A DNA stretch of 64,000 nucleotides, taken from positions 186,001 to 250,000 of the forward strand of contig NZ_LGLV01000004.1 in NCBI RefSeq assembly GCF_001687365.1, read 5' to 3'. Positions 8,246 through 18,200 of this stretch are shown here, piece by piece. The notes below the pieces were generated by a model. That model was not told where the DNA came from. It saw only the letters and a program-made list of their open reading frames with translations, and did not search any database. Position 1 is the first letter of the stretch. Every line of letters begins with the position of its first letter. The stretch is from Pararhizobium polonicum. Lineage in GTDB: Bacteria; Pseudomonadota; Alphaproteobacteria; Rhizobiales; Rhizobiaceae. Both the position numbers and the translations under genes were made by a program.

Positions 8246-9239
8246 TCTTCCCTTCATCTGGGCCGCCATCATCGCCTTTGCGGTGCTCGCCTATGTCATT
8301 CTCGATGGCTTCGATCTCGGTGTCGGCATCCTCTTCCCGTTCTTTCCCGAAAAGCACGATCGCGATGTGATGATGAATTCCGTTGCCCCTGTCTGGGACG
8401 GCAACGAGACCTGGCTGGTGCTCGGCGGCGGCGGCCTGCTTGCCGTCTTTCCGCTGGCCTATTCGATCATCCTGCCGGCCCTCTACGCGCCGATCATCGC
8501 CATGCTGCTTGGCCTGATCTTCCGGGGCGTCGCCTTCGAATACCGCTGGCGGACAAAACGCGGTGAGTTCCTGTGGAACTGGGCCTTTGCCGGCGGTTCG
8601 ATGCTGGCCGCCTTTTCGCAAGGCATCGCGCTCGGCGCGCTGGTGCAGGGCATTCCGGTCGTCAACCGCGCCTATGCCGGAGCATGGTGGGACTGGCTGA
8701 CGCCATTTTCCATCGCCACCGGCTTTGCCATCCTGGTCGGCTATGCCCTGCTCGGCTCGACCTGGCTGATCATGAAGACCACCGGAAAACTCGCCGAAAA
8801 GGCCCGCTGGATCGCGCTGCGCACTTGCTTTGCCACCATCGCCGCCATGGGCATCGTCAGCCTGTGGACGCCGTTCCTCGAGCCCATCTACCTGGAACGC
8901 TGGTTCCGCTGGCCGACCGCGATCTTCAGCGTCATCGTCCCGGTCCTGGTGCTCGGCTGCTTTACCCTGCTTGTCAGCGGCATTCGCGGCAAGCGCGACG
9001 CACAGCCGTTCCTGGCGGCGCTCGGCCTGTTCGTGCTCGGCTTTGCCGGTATCGGCATCAGCTTCTATCCCTTCATGGTGCCCCCGTCGGTGACCATCTG
9101 GGATGCGGCAGCACCCGATTCGAGCCTGTCCTTCCTTTTGGTCGGCGCCCTCTTCCTGGTGCCGATCATCCTGATCTACACCGTCTACGCCTATTGGGTG
9201 TTCCGCGGAAAGGTCGATCCCGAGGAGGGCTACCACTGA
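8235..9239 (+). CDS. cydB: Cytochrome bd-type (CIO) quinol oxidase subunit II
   Basis: 334-residue multi-span inner-membrane partner of CydA. The N-terminus (V/M)AIDLPFIWAAIIAFAVLAY followed by ILDGFDLGVGILFPF is typical of the family, as is the APVWDGNETWLVLGGGGL block. I choose the GTG at 8235, which has GGAG about nine bases upstream and gives the normal family N-terminus; an in-frame ATG at 8220 is the alternative. Start overlaps the end of cydA, and its stop overlaps the next start (TGATG), so cydA, cydB and the DUF2474 peptide form one coupled operon. Confidence 0.94.
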   Translation: MAIDLPFIWAAIIAFAVLAYVILDGFDLGVGILFPFFPEKHDRDVMMNSVAPVWDGNETWLVLGGGGLLAVFPLAYSIILPALYAPIIAMLLGLIFRGVAFEYRWRTKRGEFLWNWAFAGGSMLAAFSQGIALGALVQGIPVVNRAYAGAWWDWLTPFSIATGFAILVGYALLGSTWLIMKTTGKLAEKARWIALRTCFATIAAMGIVSLWTPFLEPIYLERWFRWPTAIFSVIVPVLVLGCFTLLVSGIRGKRDAQPFLAALGLFVLGFAGIGISFYPFMVPPSVTIWDAAAPDSSLSFLLVGALFLVPIILIYTVYAYWVFRGKVDPEEGYH

Positions 9240-9355
9240 TGGCTAGGGAAAACAGCCTACCGAAAAAGCTTTTGTGGTTCGTCGGTCTCTGGTTTCTCGG
9301 CGTGCTCACGGTCACCCTTGTCGGCTTTGCCATCAAGCTCTCGCTCGGCGCTTAG
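9239..9355 (+). CDS. DUF2474 family small membrane peptide of the bd oxidase operon
   Basis: 38-residue single-span peptide: MARENSLPKKLLWFVGLWF continues as a hydrophobic helix and ends KLSLGA. Positively charged N-terminus suggests N-in topology. The ATG overlaps the cydB stop codon (TGATG at 9237-9241), so it is translated with the oxidase. Small DUF2474 proteins are regularly encoded after CIO-type cydAB and are thought to be accessory subunits analogous to CydX; that role is by analogy and context. Confidence 0.85.
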   Translation: MARENSLPKKLLWFVGLWFLGVLTVTLVGFAIKLSLGA

Positions 9356-9845
9356 CGCGCCGGGCCACTGCGAATGCAAAGCCTCGCTCAAGTTTCCCGC
9401 GCTATTTTTAAAGAACACGTCGGCAGGCAATGGCTTCCAGCGGGAGACAGGACCGCACCCTCCTCCGCGCAGAAGGTACTTGCCTGCCGATGTGACCATT
9501 CCCCGGATTCGCCGCTCGCGGCGGCGTTTCAACAAAGACCGCCGATGTCACGAGGCAAGCCGTCTTCGGTTCCGGTCTGCAGGTTTATCAGCTGGCTTCT
9601 GATCGTTTCCTGGAAAGAGTGCCAGCGGTTACGCGAGGGCGCATAAATCCTCAGTTTCGGCCGGGCGAACATGAAATTCCTCCATTTTTCACCCACCAGC
9701 GGCGAGGACTTTCGCGGAACCTGCCCGCGACCCTTTGGCCACAGGGTGGGTTTTCGGCTTTTCAGGAGACGGATCGCTTGATAAGCAGCGTCGTGTGGGG
9801 GCTTGCGATGCAGCAAAACCTTGACGCGAACACCCGGAGACCCGA
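9356..9845. other. 490-bp intergenic region, no supported gene
   Basis: Several overlapping open frames cross this stretch on both strands, but none has a ribosome site or a recognisable product. A short hairpin (ACCCT/AGGGT, about 9730-9747) is followed by only a weak T-run. The aroQ start has GGAG seven bases upstream; no clear promoter was picked out. Confidence 0.4.
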
Positions 9846-10151
9846 ATGCAGAAAAGCCCGGCAGACTGTGCCTCAATGGCGGATATCCGCGCCGAGATCG
9901 ACCGGCTGGACAAGGCGCTGATGTCGCTTTTTGCGGAGCGCTGGACCTATATCGAGCGCGCGGCGGAGATCAAGAAGCCGGCCGGGCTCAAGGCGGACAT
10001 ACCGCCCCGTGTCGATGAAGTCCGGCGCAACGCCCGCAAGAACGCCGAGGCAGCCGGGCTTGATCCGGACTTCTACGAGGACATCTGGGCACGCCTTATC
10101 CAGCATTCGATCGTGCATGAACAGGCCGTCCTCGGTGAAACCGATATCTGA
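9846..10151 (+). CDS. Chorismate mutase (AroQ class)
   Basis: 101-residue all-helical enzyme that converts chorismate to prephenate on the way to phenylalanine and tyrosine. Typical features: IRAEIDRLDKALMSLFAERW in helix 1 (with the conserved Arg and Asp), then Lys in the loop region, VDEVRRNARKNAEAAGL, and the closing IWARLIQHSIVHEQAVL. Cytosolic, probably a homodimer. The ATG has GGAG just upstream. It stands alone, convergent with the leftward rfbG gene. A short monofunctional form such as this is common in alphaproteobacteria. Confidence 0.9.
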   Translation: MQKSPADCASMADIRAEIDRLDKALMSLFAERWTYIERAAEIKKPAGLKADIPPRVDEVRRNARKNAEAAGLDPDFYEDIWARLIQHSIVHEQAVLGETDI

Positions 10152-10196
10152 CCCCTGACGGTCAGCCGGCGCTTCACGCGCCTCGAACCCGCGCAC

Positions 10197-11276
10197 TTAT
10201 CCCGCAGCCCTCAAGGGCTCATGCTTGGCAGCAAGCGCGGTGAAATCGCGGATATCGGCAAGGCAGAGGTCGCGCGCGGCCGTTCCGTCGCATTGCGCCC
10301 GGTACCATTCCATCGTCCGCCTGACGGTTTCAGCCAGACGCCAGCGGGGCTGGTAGCCAAGCTCGACGCGCGCCCTGGCACTGTCGAGCACCAGATAGCC
10401 CGCCTCGTGTGGCCCGTCCGCTGCCTCGCCCAGCACCATTTCACCGCCACCGAAATGCCGCTCTGCCATCTTCAGGACCGCGCCGATGGACGCAGCCTCG
10501 CCGTGATCCGGTCCGAAATTGTAGCTTTCGATGCCTTCGGGGGTCTGCCAGAGTCGCTCCGCAAGCCCCATGTAGCCGCCGAGCGGCTCAAGCACATGCT
10601 GCCAGGGGCGCACCGCGCGCGGGCGCTTGACCAGCAGGGTCTCGCCGCTCTGCCATGCCCGCACGGCATCCGGGATCAGGCGGTCCTCCGCCCAGTCGCC
10701 ACCACCAATGACATTGCCGGCCCGCGCCGTCGCAAGGCCGATGCGGCGGGCAGAAAAGAACGAGGCGCGATAGCTGGCCGCGACGATTTCGGCCGCAGCC
10801 TTGCTGGCGCTATAGGGATCATGGCCGCCGAGCGGATCGCTCTCCATGAAGGCCAGGCCCGTCTCCGCATTGTGATAGACCTTGTCGGTCGTGACCACGA
10901 CGATCGAGCGGATATCCTCAGAGATGCGAAGCGCATCGAGCAGATTGGCCGTGCCGATGACGTTGACATCGTAGGTCTCGACGGGACTGCGATAGCCGAT
11001 CCGCACCAGTGCCTGCGCCGCCAGATGAAAGACGATCTGCGGCCTGGTCTTCAGCACGTGATGGGTGACCGCATCCCGGTCGCGGATATCGATGATATCG
11101 GGACCGTCCATGCCGCCGCCGAGAAGCCGGTGCAGAGAGGGCTCCGTCTGCGGCGCCAGCGACAGGCCCGACACCTCGGCTCCGAGTTCACGCAGCCACA
11201 GCGTCAGCCAGCTGCCCTTGAAGCCGGTATGCCCGGTGACCAGAACGCGTTTTCCGCGCCAGAATTCATTCGTCAT
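10197..11276 (-). CDS. rfbG: CDP-glucose 4,6-dehydratase
   Basis: 359-residue short-chain dehydrogenase-fold enzyme converting CDP-glucose to CDP-4-keto-6-deoxyglucose, the entry to 3,6-dideoxyhexose and related surface sugars. The NAD site is GHTGFKGSWL, the special GHTGFKG form of this subfamily; the catalytic block reads TTDKVYHN with the YSASK Tyr/Lys pair downstream (DPYSASKAA). I prefer the start at 11276 because MTNEFWRGKRVLVTG matches the family; ATG at 11282, with AAGAG upstream, is also possible. It is followed by galE-type gene 11457-12449 on the same strand, but the matching cytidylyltransferase RfbF is not in the window. Confidence 0.9.
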   Translation of the reverse strand: MTNEFWRGKRVLVTGHTGFKGSWLTLWLRELGAEVSGLSLAPQTEPSLHRLLGGGMDGPDIIDIRDRDAVTHHVLKTRPQIVFHLAAQALVRIGYRSPVETYDVNVIGTANLLDALRISEDIRSIVVVTTDKVYHNAETGLAFMESDPLGGHDPYSASKAAAEIVAASYRASFFSARRIGLATARAGNVIGGGDWAEDRLIPDAVRAWQSGETLLVKRPRAVRPWQHVLEPLGGYMGLAERLWQTPEGIESYNFGPDHGEAASIGAVLKMAERHFGGGEMVLGEAADGPHEAGYLVLDSARARVELGYQPRWRLAETVRRTMEWYRAQCDGTAARDLCLADIRDFTALAAKHEPLRAAG

Positions 11277-11456
11277 CGGCATCACCAGCTCTTGCCCGGG
11301 TTGTTCGGCGCGAAAACGCCATCATACGCCGGGTCCAGTCAGTCTATCCTGACGGTATCCTAGAGGGTGAAACTGTCGTCAAACTGGAGAGGCGGCACGA
11401 ACAAGGCCGGCTGCCTCTTCAGCATCAGATCGAATGGGCGCAAAACATGCCGGATC

Positions 11457-12449
11457 TCAGAAGGAATTCTTTCGCATCAGGTGCTGCTCCCAATCGAGCG
11501 CACTTTTGATGATGCCGTCGAGATCGTCATATTGCGGAACCCATCCGAGTTCCTGTTTGGCAAGCGCCGGATTGGCGACGATCATTGCGGGATCTCCCGC
11601 ACGGCGCTCCGAGAAGGTGACGGCAAAGTCTTCGCCATGCACCTTGCGCACGGCATCGAGCACTTCGAGCACCGAGAACCCGTGCCCGTAACCACAATTG
11701 GCCGCCAGCGAACCGCCACCGGCACGCATGCGCTGCAAGGCCTTCAGATGGGCCTGAACCAGATCCCAGACGTGGATGTAATCACGCACGCAGGTTCCGT
11801 CCGGCGTCGGGTAGTCGGTGCCGAAGACGCTCATCGAGGCCCGCTTGCCGAGCGCAGTGGCGCAGGCAACCTTGATCAGATGCGTGGCCAATGCGGAGGA
11901 CTGACCGCTGCGGCCCTTCGGATCGGCACCGGCGACGTTGAAATAACGCAACGCCGTATAGGTGAAGGCATGCGCATTGGCGGTATCGCGCAGCATGATC
12001 TCGGTCATCAGCTTTGATGAACCGTAGGGCGATTCGGGCTTGAGGTTGACGCTTTCCGTCACCGGCTCCAGGACATCGGGTGTCCCGTAGACCGCCGCCG
12101 TCGACGAGAACACGAAATACGGGATGCCCGCTTCGACCGCGCTGGCGATCAGGCTGCGCGACTTGACGGTGTTGTTCTCGTAATAACCGAGCGGATCGGC
12201 GACCGATTCCGGCACGACGATCGAACCGGCGAAATGGATGATGGAATCGATCGCGTTATCAGCGAAAATCTGCCGCATCAGCGCCGCATCGGCGATATCG
12301 CCTTCATAGAAGCGCGCTTCCGGCGCAATCGCCCAGCGGAAACCGGTCGACAGGCGATCGATGACGACAACCTGCTCACCGGCATCCAGCAATGCCCAGA
12401 CCATATGGCTGCCGATATAACCGCCGCCGCCCGTTACCAAAACTGCCAT
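11457..12449 (-). CDS. galE: UDP-glucose 4-epimerase
   Basis: 330-residue NAD-dependent epimerase interconverting UDP-glucose and UDP-galactose, which feeds exopolysaccharide and lipopolysaccharide synthesis (the rhizobial counterpart is often called exoB). Seen are the Rossmann motif VTGGGGYIGSH, the Ser/Thr block FSSTAAVYG, the YGSSK Tyr/Lys pair, and LRYFNVAGADP. The frame extends upstream beyond 12449, but MAVLVTGGGGYIG is the natural start. It lies upstream of rfbG on the same strand with a gap of about 180 bases that shows no gene. Confidence 0.92.
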   Translation of the reverse strand: MAVLVTGGGGYIGSHMVWALLDAGEQVVVIDRLSTGFRWAIAPEARFYEGDIADAALMRQIFADNAIDSIIHFAGSIVVPESVADPLGYYENNTVKSRSLIASAVEAGIPYFVFSSTAAVYGTPDVLEPVTESVNLKPESPYGSSKLMTEIMLRDTANAHAFTYTALRYFNVAGADPKGRSGQSSALATHLIKVACATALGKRASMSVFGTDYPTPDGTCVRDYIHVWDLVQAHLKALQRMRAGGGSLAANCGYGHGFSVLEVLDAVRKVHGEDFAVTFSERRAGDPAMIVANPALAKQELGWVPQYDDLDGIIKSALDWEQHLMRKNSF

Positions 12450-12543
12450 CGCATATACCCACACTGTTGAATTCAGCGGGATATGACCCGTTCGCGGCGG
12501 GATACACAAGAATTTTGTGCAAGGCCGGATGGCCAAAACCGGG

Positions 12544-13710
12544 TCAAAGGGCGGCGATGTACCCGGCCAGCCGCTCGGCGGCTGTCGCAATCTGCCGGGG
12601 GTCGCGCAAGAAACAGGCCCGCATGAACAGCCCGCCGCCTTCGCCGAAGGCCGTTCCGGGCGCGAGCCCCACCCCGGTCTTGTCGACGATGTCGAGGGCA
12701 GCGCGGCGCGCGTCTGTGACGCCGTCGATCTTCAGAAAGGCATAGATCGCGCCATCGGGCTTCAGCGTCTGCACCCGGTTGGTGGCGATCAGCGCATCGC
12801 AGAGCAGGTCACGCGAACGGGCTGCCTTGGCGACATTCTCAGCGACAAACGCATCGCCCTGGTCGAGCGCCACGACGGCACCGGCCTGGATGAACTGCGC
12901 CACGCCGGAGGTCGAATATTGAATGAGATTTTCCAGCACCTGGCCGATCGCCGGCGGCGCCACGATCCAGCCGGCGCGCCAGCCGGTCATCGACCAGTTC
13001 TTCGAAAAGGAATTGACGAACAGGATGCGCTCGTCTTCTTCCATTACGTCGAGGAAGGACGGCGCGCGATCGCCATTGTAGGAATAGAGCGCATAGATTT
13101 CGTCGGCCATGATCCACAGGCCATGTTTGCGGGCAAGCGCCAGAATGGCTTTGAGGTCTTCATGCGTGGCCGTCCAGCCGGTCGGGTTGGAGGGCGTGTT
13201 GACGAACAGCGCCTTCGTCTTTTCGGTGATCGCCGCTTCCAGCCTGCCGATGTCGAGCTGCCATTTGCCGTCTTCGAAGCTCAGCGGTACCGCGACGGCC
13301 CGCACCCCGGAAAGCTCCGCGCTTGCCGCAAAATTCGGCCAGGCCGGCGAGAAAAACACCATCTCGTCGCCCGGCGAGGTTAGCGCCTCGATGGCGAGCT
13401 TGATCGCCTGCATGCCAGAGCCGGTCACATAGAAATTGTCGGGCGAAAGCGCCTTGCCGAAATGACGCTGATAGTAGCGCGACAGCGCCTCGCGCAACGG
13501 CGGGATGCCGCGCTGCCACGTGTAGAAGGTCTCGCCGGCCCTCAGCGATTCCTGCGCCGCCTGCGAGATGAAATCCGGTGTCGGCAGATCTCCCTCGCCG
13601 ACCCAGAGCGGGATCAGCCCGTCGCGGCCGCGCGCATAATTGACCAGCTCGACAATGCCGCTTTCCGGGGCAGCAAGCGATCGGGGACTGAGGCTGGTAA
13701 GAATAGTCAT
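12544..13710 (-). CDS. Class I/II PLP-dependent aminotransferase
   Basis: 388-residue fold-type I aminotransferase. The PLP-binding Lys is in NSFSKNWSMTGWR, preceded by NTPSNPTGW and MADEIYALYSY that carry the conserved Asn and Asp/Tyr cofactor contacts. The N-terminal IVELVNYARGRDGLIPLWVGEGDLP agrees with the family of aspartate/aromatic-type enzymes. Cytosolic, dimeric by family. No pathway partner is adjacent (galE on one side, mscL on the other), so the amino donor and acceptor cannot be named. Single transcription unit on the minus strand. Confidence 0.88.
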   Translation of the reverse strand: MTILTSLSPRSLAAPESGIVELVNYARGRDGLIPLWVGEGDLPTPDFISQAAQESLRAGETFYTWQRGIPPLREALSRYYQRHFGKALSPDNFYVTGSGMQAIKLAIEALTSPGDEMVFFSPAWPNFAASAELSGVRAVAVPLSFEDGKWQLDIGRLEAAITEKTKALFVNTPSNPTGWTATHEDLKAILALARKHGLWIMADEIYALYSYNGDRAPSFLDVMEEDERILFVNSFSKNWSMTGWRAGWIVAPPAIGQVLENLIQYSTSGVAQFIQAGAVVALDQGDAFVAENVAKAARSRDLLCDALIATNRVQTLKPDGAIYAFLKIDGVTDARRAALDIVDKTGVGLAPGTAFGEGGGLFMRACFLRDPRQIATAAERLAGYIAAL

Positions 13711-13834
13711 CGGCGGGCTCCTGTTAGCCCGCCGCTTCTAGCGGTTTTTCAGATCACGATCACGCGATATTCGCTGACGGATTTATCGATTCCTGTGATG
13801 TTTCGGCAGTACGCCGTAGACTGCGGAATATTGC

Positions 13835-14263
13835 CTATGCTCTCGACGTTTTCAGCAGGTCGCGGATTTCCGTCAGCAGCTGGACATCCACCGGCGGCGG
13901 CGCTGCCGGCTCCTCGTTTTTCTGCCGTTCCATCGAGGCACGCATCTTGTTGACCGCCTTGACCAGCAGGAAAATGATCCAGGCCAAAATCAGGAAGTTC
14001 AGCACCACGGTGAGGAAGTTGCCATAGGCAAAGACCGCACCCTGCTCGCGGGCGGCGGCAAGCGACGTCGCCGTCACAGTGCTCGAGAGCGGGAAGAAGA
14101 AGTTGGAGAAATCAAGCCCGCCGGTGATGGCGCCCACGACCGGCATGATGATGTCGTTGACCAGCGAATTGACGATCAGCGTGAAAGCGCCGCCGATGAT
14201 AATACCGACGGCAAGGTCCATGACATTGCCCCTGGCGATAAACGCCTTGAACTCATTCAGCAT
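13835..14263 (-). CDS. mscL: Large-conductance mechanosensitive channel
   Basis: 142-residue two-span inner-membrane channel that opens under membrane tension to release solutes during osmotic downshock. The N-terminal amphipathic helix [20 protein letters not shown] and first span [19 protein letters not shown] are highly conserved, the second span is [20 protein letters not shown], and a C-terminal helical bundle follows (LLTEIRDLL). Length is normal. An AGGAGAG site precedes the ATG. Stand-alone gene divergent from the hybrid kinase gene. Confidence 0.96.
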   Translation of the reverse strand: MLNEFKAFIARGNVMDLAVGIIIGGAFTLIVNSLVNDIIMPVVGAITGGLDFSNFFFPLSSTVTATSLAAAREQGAVFAYGNFLTVVLNFLILAWIIFLLVKAVNKMRASMERQKNEEPAAPPPVDVQLLTEIRDLLKTSRA

Positions 14264-14499
14264 TATTCTCTCCTCATCTTCTGTTGAACCGGCCGGGACG
14301 ACCTGTCCTTGTCCTGCCGGATGGCAATCGGATGCTAACCGAAATCCCGCCCAAGTAAATCAGGCGTTGAAAAATAGCCCCGTAACACACCTGTTTCATT
14401 ATATCCGAAAACAGATGCCGGCCTTTGACTTAAGGCTTAGGCGGGGTCGATTTTCTTCGCCGCTGTCTTGTCCTATGCTGATGGGGACAAGGAGGAGGC

Positions 14500-17400
14500 A
14501 TGCTTTCCGGCTCGATCATTTTCGTGGCCGCCTTTGCCTATTTGCTGCTGCTGTTCGCAGTGGCAAGCTATGGCGATCGCAAGGCGCGCAAGACGTCCCC
14601 TGCCGACAAGGGCAGGCCGCTGGTCTATGCTTTGAGCCTTGCGATCTACTGCACCTCCTGGACCTATTTCGGCGGCATCGGCCTTGCCGCCGAGCGCGGG
14701 CTGGAATTTACCGGCATCTATATCGGCCCGATCCTGATGTTCACCATCGGCCTGCCGGTCATCCGCCGCATCATCGCACTTGCCAAATCCGAAAGGCTGA
14801 CATCGGTCGCTGACTTCATCGCGGCACGCTACGGCAAGAACCCGATGGTTGCCGCGATTGTCGCGCTGATCTCGCTGATCGGCGCCATCCCCTATATCGC
14901 GCTGCAGCTGAAAGCTGTATCGAGCTCGGTCTCGGTCATGGTCGATACCAGCGGCTACGGCATCGGCACCGGCGAGAACTTCATCGACCTGCCGCTTCTG
15001 GTGACGCTCTTTCTTGCCTGTTTCGCCATCGTCTTCGGCACCCGCCATACCGACGCCACCGAGCATCAGGATGGGCTCATCCTGGCGATCGCGATGGAAT
15101 CGGTGGTCAAGCTGCTGGCGCTGGTGACCGCCGGACTTTATGTGATCTTTTTCCTGTTCGACGGTCCGGGCGACCTCTGGGCCAGGGCGCTCGCCAACAA
15201 CCAGGTGATGACGGCGCTGCACTATCAGACGCCACTGCCGCGCTGGATCCTGCTCGTCGTTCTCTCCGCCTTCGCCATCATCATGCTGCCCCGGCAGTTC
15301 CATGTGACCGTCGTTGAAAACCGGACGGAAAAGGATCTGCGCACCGCCGGCATCCTGTTTCCGATCTATCTTATCGCCATCAACCTGTTCGTGCTGCCCG
15401 TCGCGATCGCCGGCGTCCTCACCTTCGCCGGCAGCGGCGATGCCGACCTCTATCTGTTGAGGCTGCCGATGAACGGCAATATGCCGGTCCTGACGCTGAT
15501 CACCTTCATCGGCGGTTTTTCGGCGGCAACCGCCATGGTCATCGTCGCGTCCGTGGCCCTGTCGATCATGATCTCCAACGACATCGTCATGCCTGTTTTC
15601 CTCCGGCGCAACCTGATGGGACGGGGCGGTTCGCAGGATGTCGCGGGCACGCTGCTCAACGTCCGGCGCACGGCGATCTTTGCCGTGCTCCTGCTCGGCT
15701 ACGGCTATTACCGCTCCGCCGACATGAGTGCCGGTCTCGCGTCGCTCGGCCTGCTCTCCTTTGCCGCCATCTCGCAGATGGCACCGGCGCTATTTGGCGG
15801 TCTCGTCTGGCGCCAAGCCAATGCACGCGGCGCCATCGCCGGCATGACGCTCGGCTTTCTCGTCTGGGCCTATCTCCTGTTCCTGCCAAGCCTTGGCGGG
15901 CCGGACAATTCTCATGTCGCGGCAACCGTTCTCGGCTTCCTCTTTCCCTTCACCACGGTCTTTTCCGGTCCCGCCGCCGATCCGCTGGTCAATGCCTCCG
16001 CACTCAGCCTGCTGGTCAATGTCGTCGCCTATGTCATCGGCTCGCTCACCCGGGCACCAAAACCGCTGGAGCGGCTGCAGGCCGGCGTCTTCATCCGCCG
16101 CAAATCGCGCACGGAAAAGGCATTCCGCGGCCGCAAGACCAAGATCACCGTGCTCGACCTGAAGACCACCATCGCCCGCTATCTCGGCGAGGAACGCATG
16201 CGGCGCTCGTTCCAGACCTATGAGCGCCAGTCCGGCCGCTGGCTTGAAGATCATCAGCCTGCCGACATGGCGCTCATCCATTTCTCCGAACAACTGCTTG
16301 GCAGCGCCATCGGTTCGTCCTCCGCCCGGCTCGTCCTGTCGCTGGTGCTGCAACGGCTGGACGATACGTCGTCGGACACCGCCTGGCTGCTCGACCAGGC
16401 ATCGGAAGCGCTGCAATACAATCAGGACATGCTGCAGACGGCGCTGTCACAGATGGACCAGGGCATCGCCGTCTTCGACAGTTCCAACAACCTGATCATC
16501 TGGAACCGCCGCTTCCGCCAGCTCCTCGACCTGCCGGAAAGTGCCGGCCAGGTCGGCTTTCCGCTGGCCGAGATCGTCTCGATGCTGACCCGGCGCGGCG
16601 ATATCCGCAAGGAAGACGGCAAGCGGCTGGTCACCGATTTCCTGACGCTCGACAAGCCGTTCCTGCTCGAACTCTCCGGCGGAGCGCGCATCATCGAGGT
16701 GCGCACCAATGCCATGCCCGACAAGGGCATCGTTACCACCTATACCGATATCACCCAGCGCGTTGCCGCCGACATGGCACTGAAACAGGCAAACGAAACG
16801 CTGGAGCTGCGCGTCGCCGAGCGTACCGGCGAGCTGACCCGCGTCAACAGGGAGGTGGCCGAGGCCCGCGCCGCTGCCGAGGAGGCCAATATCGGCAAGA
16901 CCCGCTTCTTTGCGGCTGCCGGCCACGACATCCTGCAACCGCTCAACGCCGCCCGCCTCTATTCATCCTCGCTGGTCGAACGCCTCGGCGAATCGGAAAA
17001 CAGCCTGCTGGTGCAGAACATCGATTCCTCGCTGGAATCGGTGGAAACCATCCTCGGGGCCGTGCTCGACATTTCCCGGCTCGATACCGGCGCGATGAAA
17101 CCGAGATTGCAATCAGTGCCGCTCAACGACCTGCTGCGGCGGATCGAAACCGACTTCGCGCCCGTCGCCCGCGCCGCCAATCTGAAGCTCACCGTCATGC
17201 CGACGTCGCTGACAGTGCGCACCGACCCGAATCTGCTCCGCCGCCTGATCCAAAACCTCGTCTCCAACGCCATCAAATATACACCGAGCGGCAAGGTCCT
17301 CGTCGGCGTCCGGCGCGAAGGCGGCAACGCGATCATCCAGGTGCTTGATTCCGGCATCGGCATTCCCGCGTCCAAGTTCCGCACGGTCTTCAAGGAGTTC

Positions 17401-18000
17401 GCCCGCCTCGACGAGGGCGCCAGAACCGCCTCCGGCCTCGGCCTTGGCCTGTCGATCGTCGATCGCATCTCGCGGGTTCTCAACCACAGCGTCGATCTGC
17501 AATCCAAACCCGGCAAGGGCACGCGCTTCCGGGTGACCATGCCGATCGATCGCACGGCCACCGCCGGCGTCAAGACTGCTCCTCCGCTCGCGCTGCGCTC
17601 CGCCGAACCACTGCATGGACTGCGCGTTCTCTGCATCGACAACGAACCGCTGATCCTTGAAGGCATGAAGCTGCTTCTGGAGGGCTGGGGTTGTACGGTT
17701 TCAACCGCCTCGTCCATGGACATCTGGCAACAGGATCCCCCGGCCCGTGAGTTGCGTCCCGATGCGATCGTTGCCGATTATCACCTGGACAACGGAACCG
17801 GGATCGCGATGATCCGGGCTATCCGCCTGCATTTCGGCGCCGACATCCCATCGCTGCTGGTCACCGCCGACCGCTCCCCCGAAGTCCGTGCCGCTGCCGA
17901 ACGCGACGGCGTGGCACTGCAAAACAAGCCCGTCCGCCCCGCCTCGATGCGAGCCTGGCTGACGCAGCTTTCGGTGGCGATGAAGGCGGCGGCTGAGTGA
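14500..18000 (+). CDS. Hybrid sensor histidine kinase with N-terminal sodium/solute symporter domain
   Basis: 1,166-residue membrane sensor. Residues 1 to about 520 form a 12-13 span SSS-family module (starts MLSGSIIFVAAFAYLLLLF); a PAS domain follows at about 650-760, then HisKA with His809 in AAAGHDILQPLNAARL, a HATPase domain (N-box VSNAIKYTPSG near 920; G-box GLGLGLSIVDRIS), and a C-terminal receiver with Asp1093 in AIVADYHLDNG. The build matches CbrA/NahK-type kinases that couple nutrient sensing or transport to carbon metabolism. A GGAGGAGG site precedes the ATG. The nearby LuxR-type regulator at 18842-19489 is the likely partner, since such kinases often pair with NarL-type regulators; this is inference. 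Confidence 0.93.
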   Translation: MLSGSIIFVAAFAYLLLLFAVASYGDRKARKTSPADKGRPLVYALSLAIYCTSWTYFGGIGLAAERGLEFTGIYIGPILMFTIGLPVIRRIIALAKSERLTSVADFIAARYGKNPMVAAIVALISLIGAIPYIALQLKAVSSSVSVMVDTSGYGIGTGENFIDLPLLVTLFLACFAIVFGTRHTDATEHQDGLILAIAMESVVKLLALVTAGLYVIFFLFDGPGDLWARALANNQVMTALHYQTPLPRWILLVVLSAFAIIMLPRQFHVTVVENRTEKDLRTAGILFPIYLIAINLFVLPVAIAGVLTFAGSGDADLYLLRLPMNGNMPVLTLITFIGGFSAATAMVIVASVALSIMISNDIVMPVFLRRNLMGRGGSQDVAGTLLNVRRTAIFAVLLLGYGYYRSADMSAGLASLGLLSFAAISQMAPALFGGLVWRQANARGAIAGMTLGFLVWAYLLFLPSLGGPDNSHVAATVLGFLFPFTTVFSGPAADPLVNASALSLLVNVVAYVIGSLTRAPKPLERLQAGVFIRRKSRTEKAFRGRKTKITVLDLKTTIARYLGEERMRRSFQTYERQSGRWLEDHQPADMALIHFSEQLLGSAIGSSSARLVLSLVLQRLDDTSSDTAWLLDQASEALQYNQDMLQTALSQMDQGIAVFDSSNNLIIWNRRFRQLLDLPESAGQVGFPLAEIVSMLTRRGDIRKEDGKRLVTDFLTLDKPFLLELSGGARIIEVRTNAMPDKGIVTTYTDITQRVAADMALKQANETLELRVAERTGELTRVNREVAEARAAAEEANIGKTRFFAAAGHDILQPLNAARLYSSSLVERLGESENSLLVQNIDSSLESVETILGAVLDISRLDTGAMKPRLQSVPLNDLLRRIETDFAPVARAANLKLTVMPTSLTVRTDPNLLRRLIQNLVSNAIKYTPSGKVLVGVRREGGNAIIQVLDSGIGIPASKFRTVFKEFARLDEGARTASGLGLGLSIVDRISRVLNHSVDLQSKPGKGTRFRVTMPIDRTATAGVKTAPPLALRSAEPLHGLRVLCIDNEPLILEGMKLLLEGWGCTVSTASSMDIWQQDPPARELRPDAIVADYHLDNGTGIAMIRAIRLHFGADIPSLLVTADRSPEVRAAAERDGVALQNKPVRPASMRAWLTQLSVAMKAAAE

Positions 18001-18200
18001 GCCGAGCCGATATCGTCCGAGGCCTTGCCAAGCGGCACACAGTGTTGTTTCCTCGAACCGCAATGAATATTTGCACGCTTTATTAACATCTTTAGCGTGT
18101 ATTTAACGCAACCAAACCTCAGCCTTTTATAGGCTATGCGGCAGGCACCCCGGCACCAACTAACCATGTAGGAAATACGTGCCGCTCAGGAGATTATCGT

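Noticed and set aside
9730-9747. Terminator hairpin ACCCT/AGGGT before chorismate mutase
   Set aside because: Stem is only 5 bp and the T-run is interrupted.
9356-9845. Small genes in the cydB-aroQ gap
   Set aside because: Several overlapping frames exist but none has a ribosome site, consistent codon use or recognised sequence.
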